Below are positions 42,890-52,055 of a DNA stretch of 64,000 nucleotides, in pieces (within the stretch, counting starts at the first letter, position 1; the number at the start of each line of letters is the position of its first letter). The position numbers were made by a program, and so were the translations under genes. The notes beneath the pieces are model-generated. The model worked only from the letters and a program-made list of their open reading frames with translations, made no database searches and was not told the DNA's origin. This DNA is from Halomonas sp. BDJS001 (GTDB lineage: Bacteria > Pseudomonadota > Gammaproteobacteria > Pseudomonadales > Halomonadaceae), in contig NZ_CP110535.1 of the NCBI RefSeq assembly GCF_026104355.1, positions 1,240,001 to 1,304,000 on the forward strand, in the 5' to 3' direction.

Positions 42890-42949
42890 AAGTGGTGCGG
42901 GAATTGAATGGATAAGTGGAGACCACCTTGAAACCTGAGGTATGCGCCA

Positions 42950-44881
42950 ATGGGTGAACAAGCACGTACTCACACCGCCTCTCTAATGGGCGATTTTTCA
43001 CCGCTTGCAATGATCGTGATTGATCCGTTTGTCGATCAACTACTCGACGCTAACCCAGCTGCCTGCGAGATGCTCAATATTGATCAAACGCTGCCTTTAG
43101 AAGCTCCGTTTAGCCACCGCTTGAGTGCTTCACTGCCGCTTTGGGTGAGCTTTACCGACGAGGCGCTGACTCAAAAGACGGCCTGGTCAGATGATTTGGT
43201 GATGCTGGATATGCTTCGTCAGCCGTATCGCGTTGAGGTGTATGCTCAGCGTGTCGATGACTCTGCGCAGCTGTTATTAACATTGATTGACCGCAACAAG
43301 GCCGAGCAGCGCCGTGCCAAAGCCGAGCTAGGCCGCCAGCATCGTCAGGGGGAGGTTGGCTGGCAGCGGGTTGAGCAGGTGTTTGAGCGGATTGAAAAGC
43401 AGAATCAGCTTATTCTGGGCGCTGCGGGGGAGGGCATTTACGGCCTGGACGCTGAAGGCAAAACCACCTTCGTCAATCCCGCAGCAGAACGCATTCTGGG
43501 CTGGAGTACCGAGGACATGGTGGGCCACGATGCGCACCTTATGTTCCATCACACTCATGCTGATGGCAGCCATTTTCCGGTGCAGCAGTGCCCTATTCAC
43601 GCCTCGTTTAGCGACGGCCAGGTGCATCACGTCGATAATGAGGTGTTTTGGCATAAAAATGGCGATGCAATTCCCGTTGAGTACACCAGCACGCCGATAT
43701 TCGAGATGGGACGATTGGTCGGGGCGGTGGTGCTGTTTCGTGATATTCGCGAGCGTAAGCGTGCCGAGCAGCAGCTACGCGACGCCCTAGCGGAGGTGGA
43801 GTCACTCAAGCAGCGTTTGGAGTTGGAAAATGAGTACCTTCAAGAAGAGATAAAAGCGGAGCTGAACCATCGGGATATTGTCGGCAACAGCCCGGCGGTG
43901 GCCAAGCTGATCCAGCAGATTGAGTTGGTGGCGCCTACCAGTGCCAACGTGCTGATTAGCGGCGAGTCGGGCACCGGCAAAGAGCTGATTGCCCGCGCTA
44001 TTCATGCCGGGAGCACGCGCAGCGATCGACCGCTCATCCGCGTGAACTGCGCGGCTATTCCTCGTGATCTGTTTGAGAGCGAATTCTTTGGCCACGTAAA
44101 AGGGGCTTTTACCGGCGCGGTACAGGATCGCCCAGGGCGCTTTGAGCTTGCTCACGGTGGCACTCTCTTTTTGGATGAAGTCGGTGAAATCCCTCTGGAA
44201 CTGCAGAGCAAGCTGCTGCGAGTGCTGCAGGATCAACAGTTTGAGCGCGTGGGCGATAATCGTACCCGCGAAGTGGATGTGCGTGTGATCGCAGCGACCA
44301 ATCGCGAGCTGCGCGAAATGATCGATACCAGCCATTTTCGCGAAGATCTCTATTTTCGTCTCAACGTGTTCCCCATTGATTCGGTGCCGCTACGCAAGCG
44401 CATTGAGGATGTGCCGCTGTTGGCTCGGCACTTCTTACAGCGCGCCTGCCTGAAATTTAATAAGCCGGGGGTGCGCATCCCTCCGGCCCAGCTGGAGATC
44501 CTGCAGCGCTATCCCTGGCCGGGCAATATTCGTGAACTGGAGAACATCATTGAGCGGCAAGTTATTGTGACCCAGGATCGGCGCTTGATGTTTGATGACC
44601 TGCTGCTGGGAGAGCCCACACGCAAGATAGGCCGCACTAACCCCACCTCTGCGGCGGGTCATGCTAGCCCTGAGCAGAGTGGAGGAGCGTTGCTTACCGA
44701 GCAGGCGCTTAGTCAGCGTCAGCGGGAGAGCGCGATTGCCGCCCTGGAGCGAGCAAACGGCAAGGTTTCTGGGGCGGGTGGTGCGGCGGAGTTGCTTGGC
44801 ATAAAGCCAACGACGCTGGCCTCGCGGCTTACCAAGTGGGGCATTGACCCGCGAGAATTTCGTAACAGCAAACCGTATTAA
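42950..44881 (+). CDS. Sigma-54-dependent transcriptional activator with PAS domains
   Basis: A 643-residue NtrC-like activator. An N-terminal PAS-like domain (about 12-115) and a second PAS domain (about 150-270, ILGAAGEGIYGLDAEGKTTFVN with a His-rich HHTHADGSHFP loop) are joined by a coiled coil (about 270-305) to the AAA+ domain. That domain has Walker A GESGTGKE (about 337), the sigma-54-contacting GAFTGA (about 385) and Walker B GGTLFLDEVGEI (about 408). A Fis-type helix-turn-helix closes the protein (GAAELLGIKPTTLASRLTKWG). No receiver domain is present, so it senses a ligand or redox signal itself. It is divergent from the FNT-cynS genes. Confidence 0.92.
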   Translation: MGEQARTHTASLMGDFSPLAMIVIDPFVDQLLDANPAACEMLNIDQTLPLEAPFSHRLSASLPLWVSFTDEALTQKTAWSDDLVMLDMLRQPYRVEVYAQRVDDSAQLLLTLIDRNKAEQRRAKAELGRQHRQGEVGWQRVEQVFERIEKQNQLILGAAGEGIYGLDAEGKTTFVNPAAERILGWSTEDMVGHDAHLMFHHTHADGSHFPVQQCPIHASFSDGQVHHVDNEVFWHKNGDAIPVEYTSTPIFEMGRLVGAVVLFRDIRERKRAEQQLRDALAEVESLKQRLELENEYLQEEIKAELNHRDIVGNSPAVAKLIQQIELVAPTSANVLISGESGTGKELIARAIHAGSTRSDRPLIRVNCAAIPRDLFESEFFGHVKGAFTGAVQDRPGRFELAHGGTLFLDEVGEIPLELQSKLLRVLQDQQFERVGDNRTREVDVRVIAATNRELREMIDTSHFREDLYFRLNVFPIDSVPLRKRIEDVPLLARHFLQRACLKFNKPGVRIPPAQLEILQRYPWPGNIRELENIIERQVIVTQDRRLMFDDLLLGEPTRKIGRTNPTSAAGHASPEQSGGALLTEQALSQRQRESAIAALERANGKVSGAGGAAELLGIKPTTLASRLTKWGIDPREFRNSKPY

Positions 44882-44884
44882 TCG

Positions 44885-44903
44885 CCAACGCATCATGCGT
44901 TGG
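44885..44903 (+). other. Hairpin just after the sigma-54 activator gene
   Basis: CCAACGCA and TGCGTTGG form a perfect 8-bp stem with a 3-nt loop, but without a T-run; a weak terminator at best. Confidence 0.4.
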
Positions 44904-44971
44904 ACTAAGGTAAGCTGGAAGCGGCTTGACAATAGGCTGTACACACATTTTTAGATTGATCAAGGCTAGCA

Positions 44972-44987
44972 TACATACATGAATGTA
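44972..44987. promoter_or_regulatory. AcrR/TtgR-type operator TACATACATGAATGTA
   Basis: A near-perfect 16-bp dyad (TACATnCATGnATGTA) ends 2 bp before the perfect -10 TATAAT at 44990-44995. It closely resembles the E. coli AcrR site (TACATACATTTATGAATGTATGTA). Bound repressor would cover the promoter of the tolC-acrAB genes. The likely repressor is encoded at 53059-53670. Confidence 0.72.
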
Positions 44988-44989
44988 AC

Positions 44990-44995
44990 TATAAT
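44990..44995 (+). promoter_or_regulatory. -10 element TATAAT of the efflux operon promoter
   Basis: A perfect -10 hexamer 136 bp before the TolC gene; the -35 element is weak, and the AcrR-type operator fills the spacer. Confidence 0.6.
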
Positions 44996-45130
44996 GCTCA
45001 TCTTTCTGAATGGCAGCGTATTTCGAGTGATTTAGCGCGCTCATTGGCTTGGTTTTCTATAGCAGGAGTCAAGTAAGGTGAGAGACTAAGCGCGTTTACC
45101 ATCTGACATTGATATCTAGAGGCAATCCCC

Positions 45131-46600
45131 ATGCGACTGGCACACTGGGCAGTCAATGCCCCTTTACGACCCTTACTGTTGGCGGTATTAACCGCTTCTT
45201 TTGTATTGCCTGCTCAAGCTGCCGATCTCATCACGATTACCCGTGATGCGTTAGACAATAACGCTGAGCTGGCTTCGGCGCGCTCGCAGTATCTGGGGGT
45301 AGAAGCAGGCAGAGACGTTGCACGAGGTGGGTTGCTCCCGCAAATTAACGCTTCGGGCACCGTGGCGCACAACGAGCAGTATGAAAGCCAGGGCTCATCC
45401 CAAGCCGGAGCAGGTGCTGGCGCGGGCGCGGGCAATGTGAGTGCCGGTGATGATCGTTACAACACCGTATCGCTCACCCTTGAAGCCACCCAGGCGCTTT
45501 ATGATGAAGTGACGCGCCGAGAAGTTACCCAGGCTGAGCGCCAGATCGACCAGCAGGTCTATCTGCTCGCAGCCACCGAACAGCAGCTGCTAATTGACGT
45601 GGCCAGCGCCTATTTTGACATTTTGCGTGCCCACGAAGTACTCGAAGCGCGTTTTGCCCAAGAGCGTGCCATCGGCCGTCAGCTCGAGCAGGCGGGCGAG
45701 CAGTTTGAGGTTGGCTTAATAGCGATTACCGAAGTTGAAGAGGCTCGCGCCACCTTTGACCAGTCCCGTGCTGACCGGATTGCCGCAGAGAGCAGCCTAC
45801 AGGTGGCTTTTGAGGCACTAGAGCAGTTGACCGGCCAGCGCTACGCCAGTATCGAAGCCCTGGGCGACAGCATGCCGATAGCACTTCCTGAGCCAAGCAG
45901 CCGCGACTACTGGGTAGAGCAAGCCATTGAGCGCAATCCTCAGGTATTGGCGCAACGGGCAGGGATTGAAGTTTCGCGCAGCGGTGTGGAAATTGCCCGC
46001 GCGGGGCGTCTGCCTACCCTTTCAGCCTTTGGCAACTATCAGTATGGCGACAGTGATATTGATAACACCACCGGCAATGACTCCTCTAGCCAGGTAGGCA
46101 TACGCGCTAATTTACCGGTCTACACCGGCGGCAGTACCAGCGCGAGCATCCGCCAGGGCACTTATCAACTGGAAAGTAGCCAGTATGATTTCGAATCTCA
46201 GCGTCGCTCGTCGATCCAGCAGGTTCGCTCGCTGTATACCCAAGTCAGCAACGATGTGGAAACCGTCGAGGCCCGTGAGCAGGCGATCGTCTCGAACCGC
46301 AGCGCGCTGGAAGCAACCCGCGCTGGCTACGAGGTCGGCACCCGTAACATCGTGGATGTTTTGAACGCTGAGCAGAATTTGTATAACGCCATCGCCAACT
46401 ACGCAGAGGCTCGCTACGACTATGTCGTTAATCTGCTCTCGCTGCGTCAGCAGGCGGGACGCCTTGATGTGGATGCCATCGAAGAAGTTAATGCGTGGTT
46501 AACCGGTGATGAGGTGAATTTTACCTTGCCAGAAAGCATTGGCAATGACCGCTATGAGCCCGCGCTCAACATCGGCGCACCGCCCCAGCCTGGCACGTAA
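45131..46600 (+). CDS. TolC-family outer-membrane efflux channel
   Basis: A 489-residue type I secretion/efflux outer-membrane protein. A signal peptide ends at AQA (about residue 30). Two OEP repeats follow, each with long helices, starting at DLITITRDALDNNAEL and at YWVEQAIERNPQVLAQRAGIE, and the second contains GYEVGTRNIVDVLNAEQNLYNA. An unusual Ala/Gly dipeptide run (AGAGAGAGAGN) lies at about 91-101, in the region of the first surface loop. GAGG precedes the ATG. The adaptor and RND genes follow, so all three parts of a tripartite pump are encoded together. Confidence 0.92.
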   Translation: MRLAHWAVNAPLRPLLLAVLTASFVLPAQAADLITITRDALDNNAELASARSQYLGVEAGRDVARGGLLPQINASGTVAHNEQYESQGSSQAGAGAGAGAGNVSAGDDRYNTVSLTLEATQALYDEVTRREVTQAERQIDQQVYLLAATEQQLLIDVASAYFDILRAHEVLEARFAQERAIGRQLEQAGEQFEVGLIAITEVEEARATFDQSRADRIAAESSLQVAFEALEQLTGQRYASIEALGDSMPIALPEPSSRDYWVEQAIERNPQVLAQRAGIEVSRSGVEIARAGRLPTLSAFGNYQYGDSDIDNTTGNDSSSQVGIRANLPVYTGGSTSASIRQGTYQLESSQYDFESQRRSSIQQVRSLYTQVSNDVETVEAREQAIVSNRSALEATRAGYEVGTRNIVDVLNAEQNLYNAIANYAEARYDYVVNLLSLRQQAGRLDVDAIEEVNAWLTGDEVNFTLPESIGNDRYEPALNIGAPPQPGT

Positions 46601-46677
46601 TGGCTTGTCGGTTGGAAGTGATTCAGATGCGCATGTGCTATCGGTCACCTTAAAAAAGATATATGGGAATGCAACGT

Positions 46678-47955
46678 ATGAAGAAGATGATTCACTCTCG
46701 CCGAGCGAGTCTGGTGACGCTAGTAGCTGCGCTGGCACTTTCAGCCTGTGGGCAGGAACAAAACGAGGCGCCTCAACAGGGCCAAGGTGCCCAGCAAGAA
46801 GCCCCGCCCCATAAGGTCGAAGTGGCTGAAATGGCGCGTCAGGATATACCGCTGGATAAGTCATATCCTTCTCTGTTGCGCAGTGATGATGAAGTCACTT
46901 TGGTTGCCCGTGTCAATGGGTTTCTGGAGGAGCGCCACTTTGAACCCGGCCAGCTAGTGGAGCAGGGTGATCGTCTTTACACCATCGAACCGGATCTTTA
47001 CCAGGCAACCGTCAATCAGCGTGAAGCAGATCTACAGAGCGCCCGTGCCGAGCTTGCCCGCGCTCAGCGCGACGCTCAACGTTTTGAGCAGCTGCTAAGC
47101 CAGAACTCGGTGAGCCGTCAGCAGTATGATCAGGCACTGGCAGACCAACGGGTCGCCCAGGCAAACGTGGCACAGGCAGAGGCGGCGCTCTCCAGCGCTA
47201 ATCTGGATCTGGGGTACTCTCAGGTGACTGCCCCTGTATCTGGTATGATCGGATTGAGCCAAATCAACGTAGGCAACCTGGTTACCTCCGGTACGGAATT
47301 AGCGACCATCACGCCGCTAGACCCCCTTGAGGTGCGTTTCCAACTGCCCCAGCGTGATGCCTTTGAACTGCGTCGCCAGTTGCGTGACGGCGGTGATACG
47401 TCGGATATCCGTGCGCGGTTGAGCATCCCTGGCGTGAGTGGCGGCAGCGACTCTGAGTTGGAAGGGCATTTAGACTTCCTGGGGTCACGGGTAGATAGCG
47501 GCACCAGCACCGTGCAAGCGTCCGCCACCTTTGAAAACCCCAATGCAGCTGTGTTGCCTGGCCAATTTGTGCGTGTGCGCATTGAGGGCCTGAAGCGCTT
47601 TGAAGTCTTGGCAGTGCCTGAGATCGCGGTGACGCAAGGGTTAATGGGGCCGCAGGTGTTTGTCCTGGATGAGGACAACAAAGCCCGTGAAAGGACTGTT
47701 TCATTGGGTGAAGTGGCTGGCCCGTGGCAGTTGATTCGTGAGGGGCTAGAGCCGGGGGATCGTGTGGTGGTCGGCGATCCTGCTGGTTTAGAGCCGGGCA
47801 TGACGATTGATCCTCAACCGTTTGATGGCAACGCTGAAGACATCGTTGAAGATGTAGAGCAAGAAGAGGCGCAGCAGCAGGCTGAAGCGGCAGAGGCAAT
47901 GGACGAGGGGGCAGCCGATGGTCAGCCCGCTGAAGGGGAAGAGGGTGCGCAATAA
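46678..47955 (+). CDS. RND efflux periplasmic adaptor (AcrA/MexA family) lipoprotein
   Basis: A 425-residue membrane fusion protein. The signal peptide has a lipobox ending LSAC, so it is a lipoprotein. The order is beta-barrel/lipoyl part (VARVNGFLEERHFEPGQLVEQGDRLY), a coiled-coil hairpin (about 95-165, rich in Ala/Gln/Arg), the second lipoyl half (LGYSQVTAPVSGMIG), then the barrel and membrane-proximal domains. The C-terminus is a very acidic Glu/Gln/Ala tail of about 40 residues, longer than in AcrA. The ATG at 46678 is preferred to 46663. It overlaps the acrB-like gene by one base. Confidence 0.92.
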   Translation: MKKMIHSRRASLVTLVAALALSACGQEQNEAPQQGQGAQQEAPPHKVEVAEMARQDIPLDKSYPSLLRSDDEVTLVARVNGFLEERHFEPGQLVEQGDRLYTIEPDLYQATVNQREADLQSARAELARAQRDAQRFEQLLSQNSVSRQQYDQALADQRVAQANVAQAEAALSSANLDLGYSQVTAPVSGMIGLSQINVGNLVTSGTELATITPLDPLEVRFQLPQRDAFELRRQLRDGGDTSDIRARLSIPGVSGGSDSELEGHLDFLGSRVDSGTSTVQASATFENPNAAVLPGQFVRVRIEGLKRFEVLAVPEIAVTQGLMGPQVFVLDEDNKARERTVSLGEVAGPWQLIREGLEPGDRVVVGDPAGLEPGMTIDPQPFDGNAEDIVEDVEQEEAQQQAEAAEAMDEGAADGQPAEGEEGAQ

Positions 47956-50900
47956 TGAACTTCTCTAACTTCTTCATCAGCCGTCCGATATTTGCCACGG
48001 TACTGGCGATTATCGTGACGCTGGTGGGCGTGATGTCCATGCGCATTCTGCCGATTGAGCAGTACCCCAGCGTGGTGCCGCCAACGGTATCGGTGCAGGC
48101 GCAGTTCCCTGGGGCGGATGCAGAAACCGTTGCACAAACGGTGGCGGCCCCCATTGCAGAAGCCATTAACGGTGTTGAGGACATGCTCTACATGACCTCT
48201 AACAGCGCTGATAACGGCCTTATGAGCCTGAGCGTTGCCTTCAATATCGGCACCGATGGTGATATCAACACCATCAACGTTAACAACCGGGTTCAGGGGG
48301 CGCTTTCGCAGTTACCTGAAGCCGTGCAGTCACAAGGTGTCACCGTTGAGCTGCGCTCTGACTCTATTTTGATGTTTATCGCGTTGACCTCACCTGATGG
48401 TGACTACGACAACATCTATATGCAGAACTACGCCACGTTGAACGTGCTTGATGAACTGCGTCAGGTGCCGGGTGTGGGTAATGCAGAAGTGCTGGGCGGC
48501 GGTGAGTTTGCCATGCGTATCTGGATGGATCCGGATAAGCTGGCCCAGTACGACCTGACGCCCAGTGAAGTAGCCAGCGCGATCAGGGCGCAAAATACTG
48601 AAGTGCCGGCGGGCAACTTGGCCTCGACGCCGCAGAGTGAGCCGCGGGCGTACACCTATACGATTACCGCTGGCGGTCGTCTCAGTAATGTCGACGACTT
48701 CCGTAATATCTACCTGCGTACCAATAGCGACGGCTCTTCGCTGCACCTGGAAGATGTCGCGCGTATTGAACTTGGGGCATCTTTCTACGGGGTTGATGCG
48801 CGTTTGAACGGCTCAACCATGACGCCGATTATTATTAACCAGCAGCCCGGTGCAAACGCGCTGGAAACTGCTCAGGGTGTGCGGGATACGATGGAGGAGC
48901 TGTCTGGCCGCTTCCCGCCCGGGCTTGAGTATGTGGCTCCTTACGATACAACCCTATTTATTGATGCCTCCGTGGAAACGGTGCTCCACACTTTTATTGA
49001 AGCCTTTCTGATCGTTATCGTCATTCTGTTTATTTTCCTACAGAACTGGCGCTTCACCGTGATTGCTATGTCGGTGGTGCCGGTCGCTGTGGTGGGTACG
49101 TTTGCTGGCTTCTATGTGTTTGGTTTTTCGATCAATCTGCTGACCCTGTTTGCCTTGGTTCTATCGATAGGGATAGTGGTCGACGATGCCATTCTGGTGG
49201 TAGAGAACGTCGAGCGCGTGCTGAGTGAAGAAGACGATATTAGCGTACGCGATGCGACTATTCGGGCAATGAAAGAAGTGGGCGGGCCGGTCATTGCAAC
49301 TTCGCTGATTATGGCCGCAGTGTTTGTACCCGTGGCGTTTCTGGGCGGTTTTACCGGTCAAATTTACCAGCAGTTCGCGATCACTGTCGCCATCTCGGTC
49401 GCTATTTCGGCGCTAATGGCGTTGACCTTTACGCCCGCCCTGTCGGCGATTTTTATCAAGCATAAAATCGCGGGAGCAGGACAGTCTAAAGTTAAGCGTG
49501 CCTTGAATACGCCGTTGCGCTTGTTTGACCGACTGTTTGCTGGCATTACCGCCGCCTATATGTGGGTAGTAAAAGGCTTGGTGCGTTTATGGGTGTTAGC
49601 GTTAGCACTAACGGTGCTTACCGGGGTGGGTTCCTACTGGCTCTATGCCAATACGCCTTCGACGCTGGTGCCAGAGACCGACCAGGGGGTTGTGCTGGTC
49701 AGTGTCTCGCTTCCTGATGCAGCGTCGCTGGATCGCACCCAGCGCTATATGGCAACACTCAGTGAGGCGATTGAAGATATTCCTGGGGTGGAATACTCCT
49801 CAGCGGTGGCTGGCTATGACATTTTGTCGAGTTCCGTGAATACCGCTCGGGGGGTCATGTTTATCAATCTAAGCCCCTGGTCTGAGCGTGACCTGACAGC
49901 CACCGAGCTCGTAGGGCGAATTATGGGACTAGGTGCCAGTATTGATGGTGGTTCCGCGATGGCCTTTAATTTGCCACCTATCATGGGGCTTTCTACCACC
50001 GGCGGGTTTACCGGCTATTTGCAGTCCTTTGAGGGTGCATCGCCCCGTGAGCTGTATGAAGCATCGCTACAAATCATGCAGAAAGCTAACCAGCACCCAG
50101 CCTTGAACCGGGTATTTACCACGTTCAACGTTAATGTACCGTCCTATCGCGCCAACATTGATCAGCAAAAAGCATTAAGTTACGGCGTGGCTCTGGAAAA
50201 CATTAATTCGGCTCTGGGCAATACCTTTGGTAACGGCTTTGTGAACTACTTCAGCTATCAAAACCGTAATTTCCAGGTCTATCTGCAAAACGAAGATGAA
50301 TTCCGCAAGACACCCGAAGACGTCAGTAGCGTTTACGTGCGTGGTGGAAATGGCGAACGTATCCCGCTCTCTGAATTTGTCGAGCTGGAGCGCCAAACCG
50401 GTCCGTCGGTAGTGTCCCGTTTCGGCGTTTACGCCGGTGCAATGTTCCAGGGTGAGCCAGCTGCTGGTTATAGCTCAGCTCAGGCGATCGAAGCGATGAA
50501 CGAAGTCGTGGAGGAAGCGCTGGGCAGCAACTGGGGCATGGGTTGGACGGGTACCGCCTATCAAGAGTCCAATATGGGCAGCGCCGCGACGATGGCGATT
50601 GTTTTTGGCCTGTTGATGGTCTTCCTGATCCTGGCGGCTCAGTATGAAAGCTGGTCGTTACCGCTGGCGGTATTGACGGCAACACCGTTTGCATTCCTGG
50701 GGGGTATTGGTGGTATCGCGTTGCGTGGACTGGACACCAGTGTGTATGTGCAGATCGGCATGCTGGTGGTGGTCGGGTTGGCGGCGAAGAACGCGATTCT
50801 GATCGTTGAGTTCGCCGAACTGCAGCGTAAGGAGCAGGGAAAATCAATCCGTGAGGCGGCGATTACCGCAGCAGAGCTGCGCTTCCGTCCCATCGTGATG

Positions 50901-51143
50901 ACCTCCCTGGCATTTATCTTTGGTACCTTGCCGCTTGCATTGGCAACCGGTGCCAGCGACGTGAGCAGCCATCACATTGGCACCACGGTGGCGATGGGGA
51001 TGTTCTCTGTTGCCACCTTGGGTAGCCTGTTTATTCCCAGCTTCTACGCCATGATTGCGACGGTCTCTGATTGGCTGAGTCGCAAAATGAAAGGGCATAA
51101 ACATGATGGCTCACAACCGGCACTTGAGCATGACAAGCACTAG
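47955..51143 (+). CDS. RND multidrug efflux transporter (AcrB/MexB family, HAE1)
   Basis: A 1062-residue inner-membrane drug/proton antiporter with twelve membrane segments and two large periplasmic loops. The proton-relay residues are D410 and D411 (GIVVDDAILVVENVE) and K945 (GLAAKNAILIVEFAE), equal to D407, D408 and K940 of E. coli AcrB. The N-terminus MNFSNFFISRPIFATVLAI is typical of HAE1 pumps. Together with the TolC-like and AcrA-like proteins it would expel hydrophobic drugs, dyes, detergents or solvents. A strong terminator follows. Confidence 0.95.
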   Translation: MNFSNFFISRPIFATVLAIIVTLVGVMSMRILPIEQYPSVVPPTVSVQAQFPGADAETVAQTVAAPIAEAINGVEDMLYMTSNSADNGLMSLSVAFNIGTDGDINTINVNNRVQGALSQLPEAVQSQGVTVELRSDSILMFIALTSPDGDYDNIYMQNYATLNVLDELRQVPGVGNAEVLGGGEFAMRIWMDPDKLAQYDLTPSEVASAIRAQNTEVPAGNLASTPQSEPRAYTYTITAGGRLSNVDDFRNIYLRTNSDGSSLHLEDVARIELGASFYGVDARLNGSTMTPIIINQQPGANALETAQGVRDTMEELSGRFPPGLEYVAPYDTTLFIDASVETVLHTFIEAFLIVIVILFIFLQNWRFTVIAMSVVPVAVVGTFAGFYVFGFSINLLTLFALVLSIGIVVDDAILVVENVERVLSEEDDISVRDATIRAMKEVGGPVIATSLIMAAVFVPVAFLGGFTGQIYQQFAITVAISVAISALMALTFTPALSAIFIKHKIAGAGQSKVKRALNTPLRLFDRLFAGITAAYMWVVKGLVRLWVLALALTVLTGVGSYWLYANTPSTLVPETDQGVVLVSVSLPDAASLDRTQRYMATLSEAIEDIPGVEYSSAVAGYDILSSSVNTARGVMFINLSPWSERDLTATELVGRIMGLGASIDGGSAMAFNLPPIMGLSTTGGFTGYLQSFEGASPRELYEASLQIMQKANQHPALNRVFTTFNVNVPSYRANIDQQKALSYGVALENINSALGNTFGNGFVNYFSYQNRNFQVYLQNEDEFRKTPEDVSSVYVRGGNGERIPLSEFVELERQTGPSVVSRFGVYAGAMFQGEPAAGYSSAQAIEAMNEVVEEALGSNWGMGWTGTAYQESNMGSAATMAIVFGLLMVFLILAAQYESWSLPLAVLTATPFAFLGGIGGIALRGLDTSVYVQIGMLVVVGLAAKNAILIVEFAELQRKEQGKSIREAAITAAELRFRPIVMTSLAFIFGTLPLALATGASDVSSHHIGTTVAMGMFSVATLGSLFIPSFYAMIATVSDWLSRKMKGHKHDGSQPALEHDKH

Positions 51144-51173
51144 CCTTTAGCGACTAATCAAGGGTGAGAGTAG

Positions 51174-51207
51174 GCGGGTGCCATCTTCGGGTGGCACCCG
51201 CTTTTTT
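51174..51207 (+). terminator. Strong terminator after the acrB-like gene
   Basis: GCGGGTGCCA and TGGCACCCGC form a perfect 10-bp stem, followed by six T's. Confidence 0.92.
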
Positions 51208-51311
51208 ATAGATCTGACCGAGATCAAGGTTGAAGTGGCGCGGAAAAGCTAATCTGAACTAAGCTGGAAGTAACAATACATCACCGGCTAAGTACCGGGG
51301 GAGGCGCCATC

Positions 51312-51998
51312 ATGAACGATCTACTGCACGCTGCTACGCAGTTTCCGACCATTGTCTTTACGTTGCTACTCGGTCTGTTAGCTCTTTACTGGCTGTTAGT
51401 GATTATCCGTTTAGCCCCTCTGGAGCTGTTCGAACGTGATAGCCTCAAAGAAGATCATCTCGCCAGCACGCTGGTTTCCCTAGGCTTCGCTGGAGTTCCC
51501 GCCACGCTGGCATTAACGGTGATTCTGTCTATTGCCGCAGTGCTAACAGTAGCGATCGAGCTGCTGGTATTGAGGTGGCTACCGCTTGGCTTGATACGTA
51601 TACCGGTAGGGGTGCTAGTGCTATGGGGCACGCTGGTTATGGCCTCGCCCGTCGCAGCAATGCTCTGCCAAGCACTGCATCGTGGGCTGCATCGGTACCG
51701 CCCCTTCACCCGGCGTTGCCTGCTGGGCCAAACGGTGGTGGTGACCGAGCGTCAAGGTGCGGGTGAGCAGGCGTTTGCAGTGATTGATAATGAGCCGACG
51801 AGCAGAGTCAAACTGCTTAGCAAAAGCGATGCTCTGCCTGTGCAGGGGGAGCGCCGGGTGTTGGTGAAGTATTTGCCTGAAGAGGGGGCTTACCGCAGCG
51901 TATCCGAGCAGACTTACCTTGAAACACGGATTCGTTTGAATAAATTGCGGCTAAACCAGAAAAAACGCCATTCAACCCATTACTCTACGTCTCACTGA
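51312..51998 (+). CDS. DUF1449 / YqiJ-like membrane protein
   Basis: A 228-residue protein. The N-terminal FPTIVFTLLLGLLALYWLLVIIR segment is like that of YqiJ (DUF1449), followed by membrane segments at about 62-90 and 96-120 and a C-terminal OB-fold-like domain (about 135-205, with LGQTVVVTERQGAGEQAFAVID and RVLVKYLPEEGAYRSV). YqiJ proteins are usually encoded with the flotillin-like YqiK, but no such gene is found here. The function is unknown. GGGGGAGG is placed before the ATG. Confidence 0.65.
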   Translation: MNDLLHAATQFPTIVFTLLLGLLALYWLLVIIRLAPLELFERDSLKEDHLASTLVSLGFAGVPATLALTVILSIAAVLTVAIELLVLRWLPLGLIRIPVGVLVLWGTLVMASPVAAMLCQALHRGLHRYRPFTRRCLLGQTVVVTERQGAGEQAFAVIDNEPTSRVKLLSKSDALPVQGERRVLVKYLPEEGAYRSVSEQTYLETRIRLNKLRLNQKKRHSTHYSTSH

Positions 51999-52055
51999 TA
52001 CCCCCTTACTCATTGCGGATAATAACCGGGACGCAAATATCTCAAGCGCCCCGGT

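Larger units (their letters stand above)
42528..42949. other. 422-bp divergent regulatory region between the FNT channel and the sigma-54 activator
   Basis: No gene is seen. The region holds a minus-strand sigma-54 promoter (42741-42757), four degenerate 13-bp repeats (42683-42734) and a block of ATCGT/ACGAT repeats (42846-42889) suited to be activator-binding sites. Confidence 0.7.
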
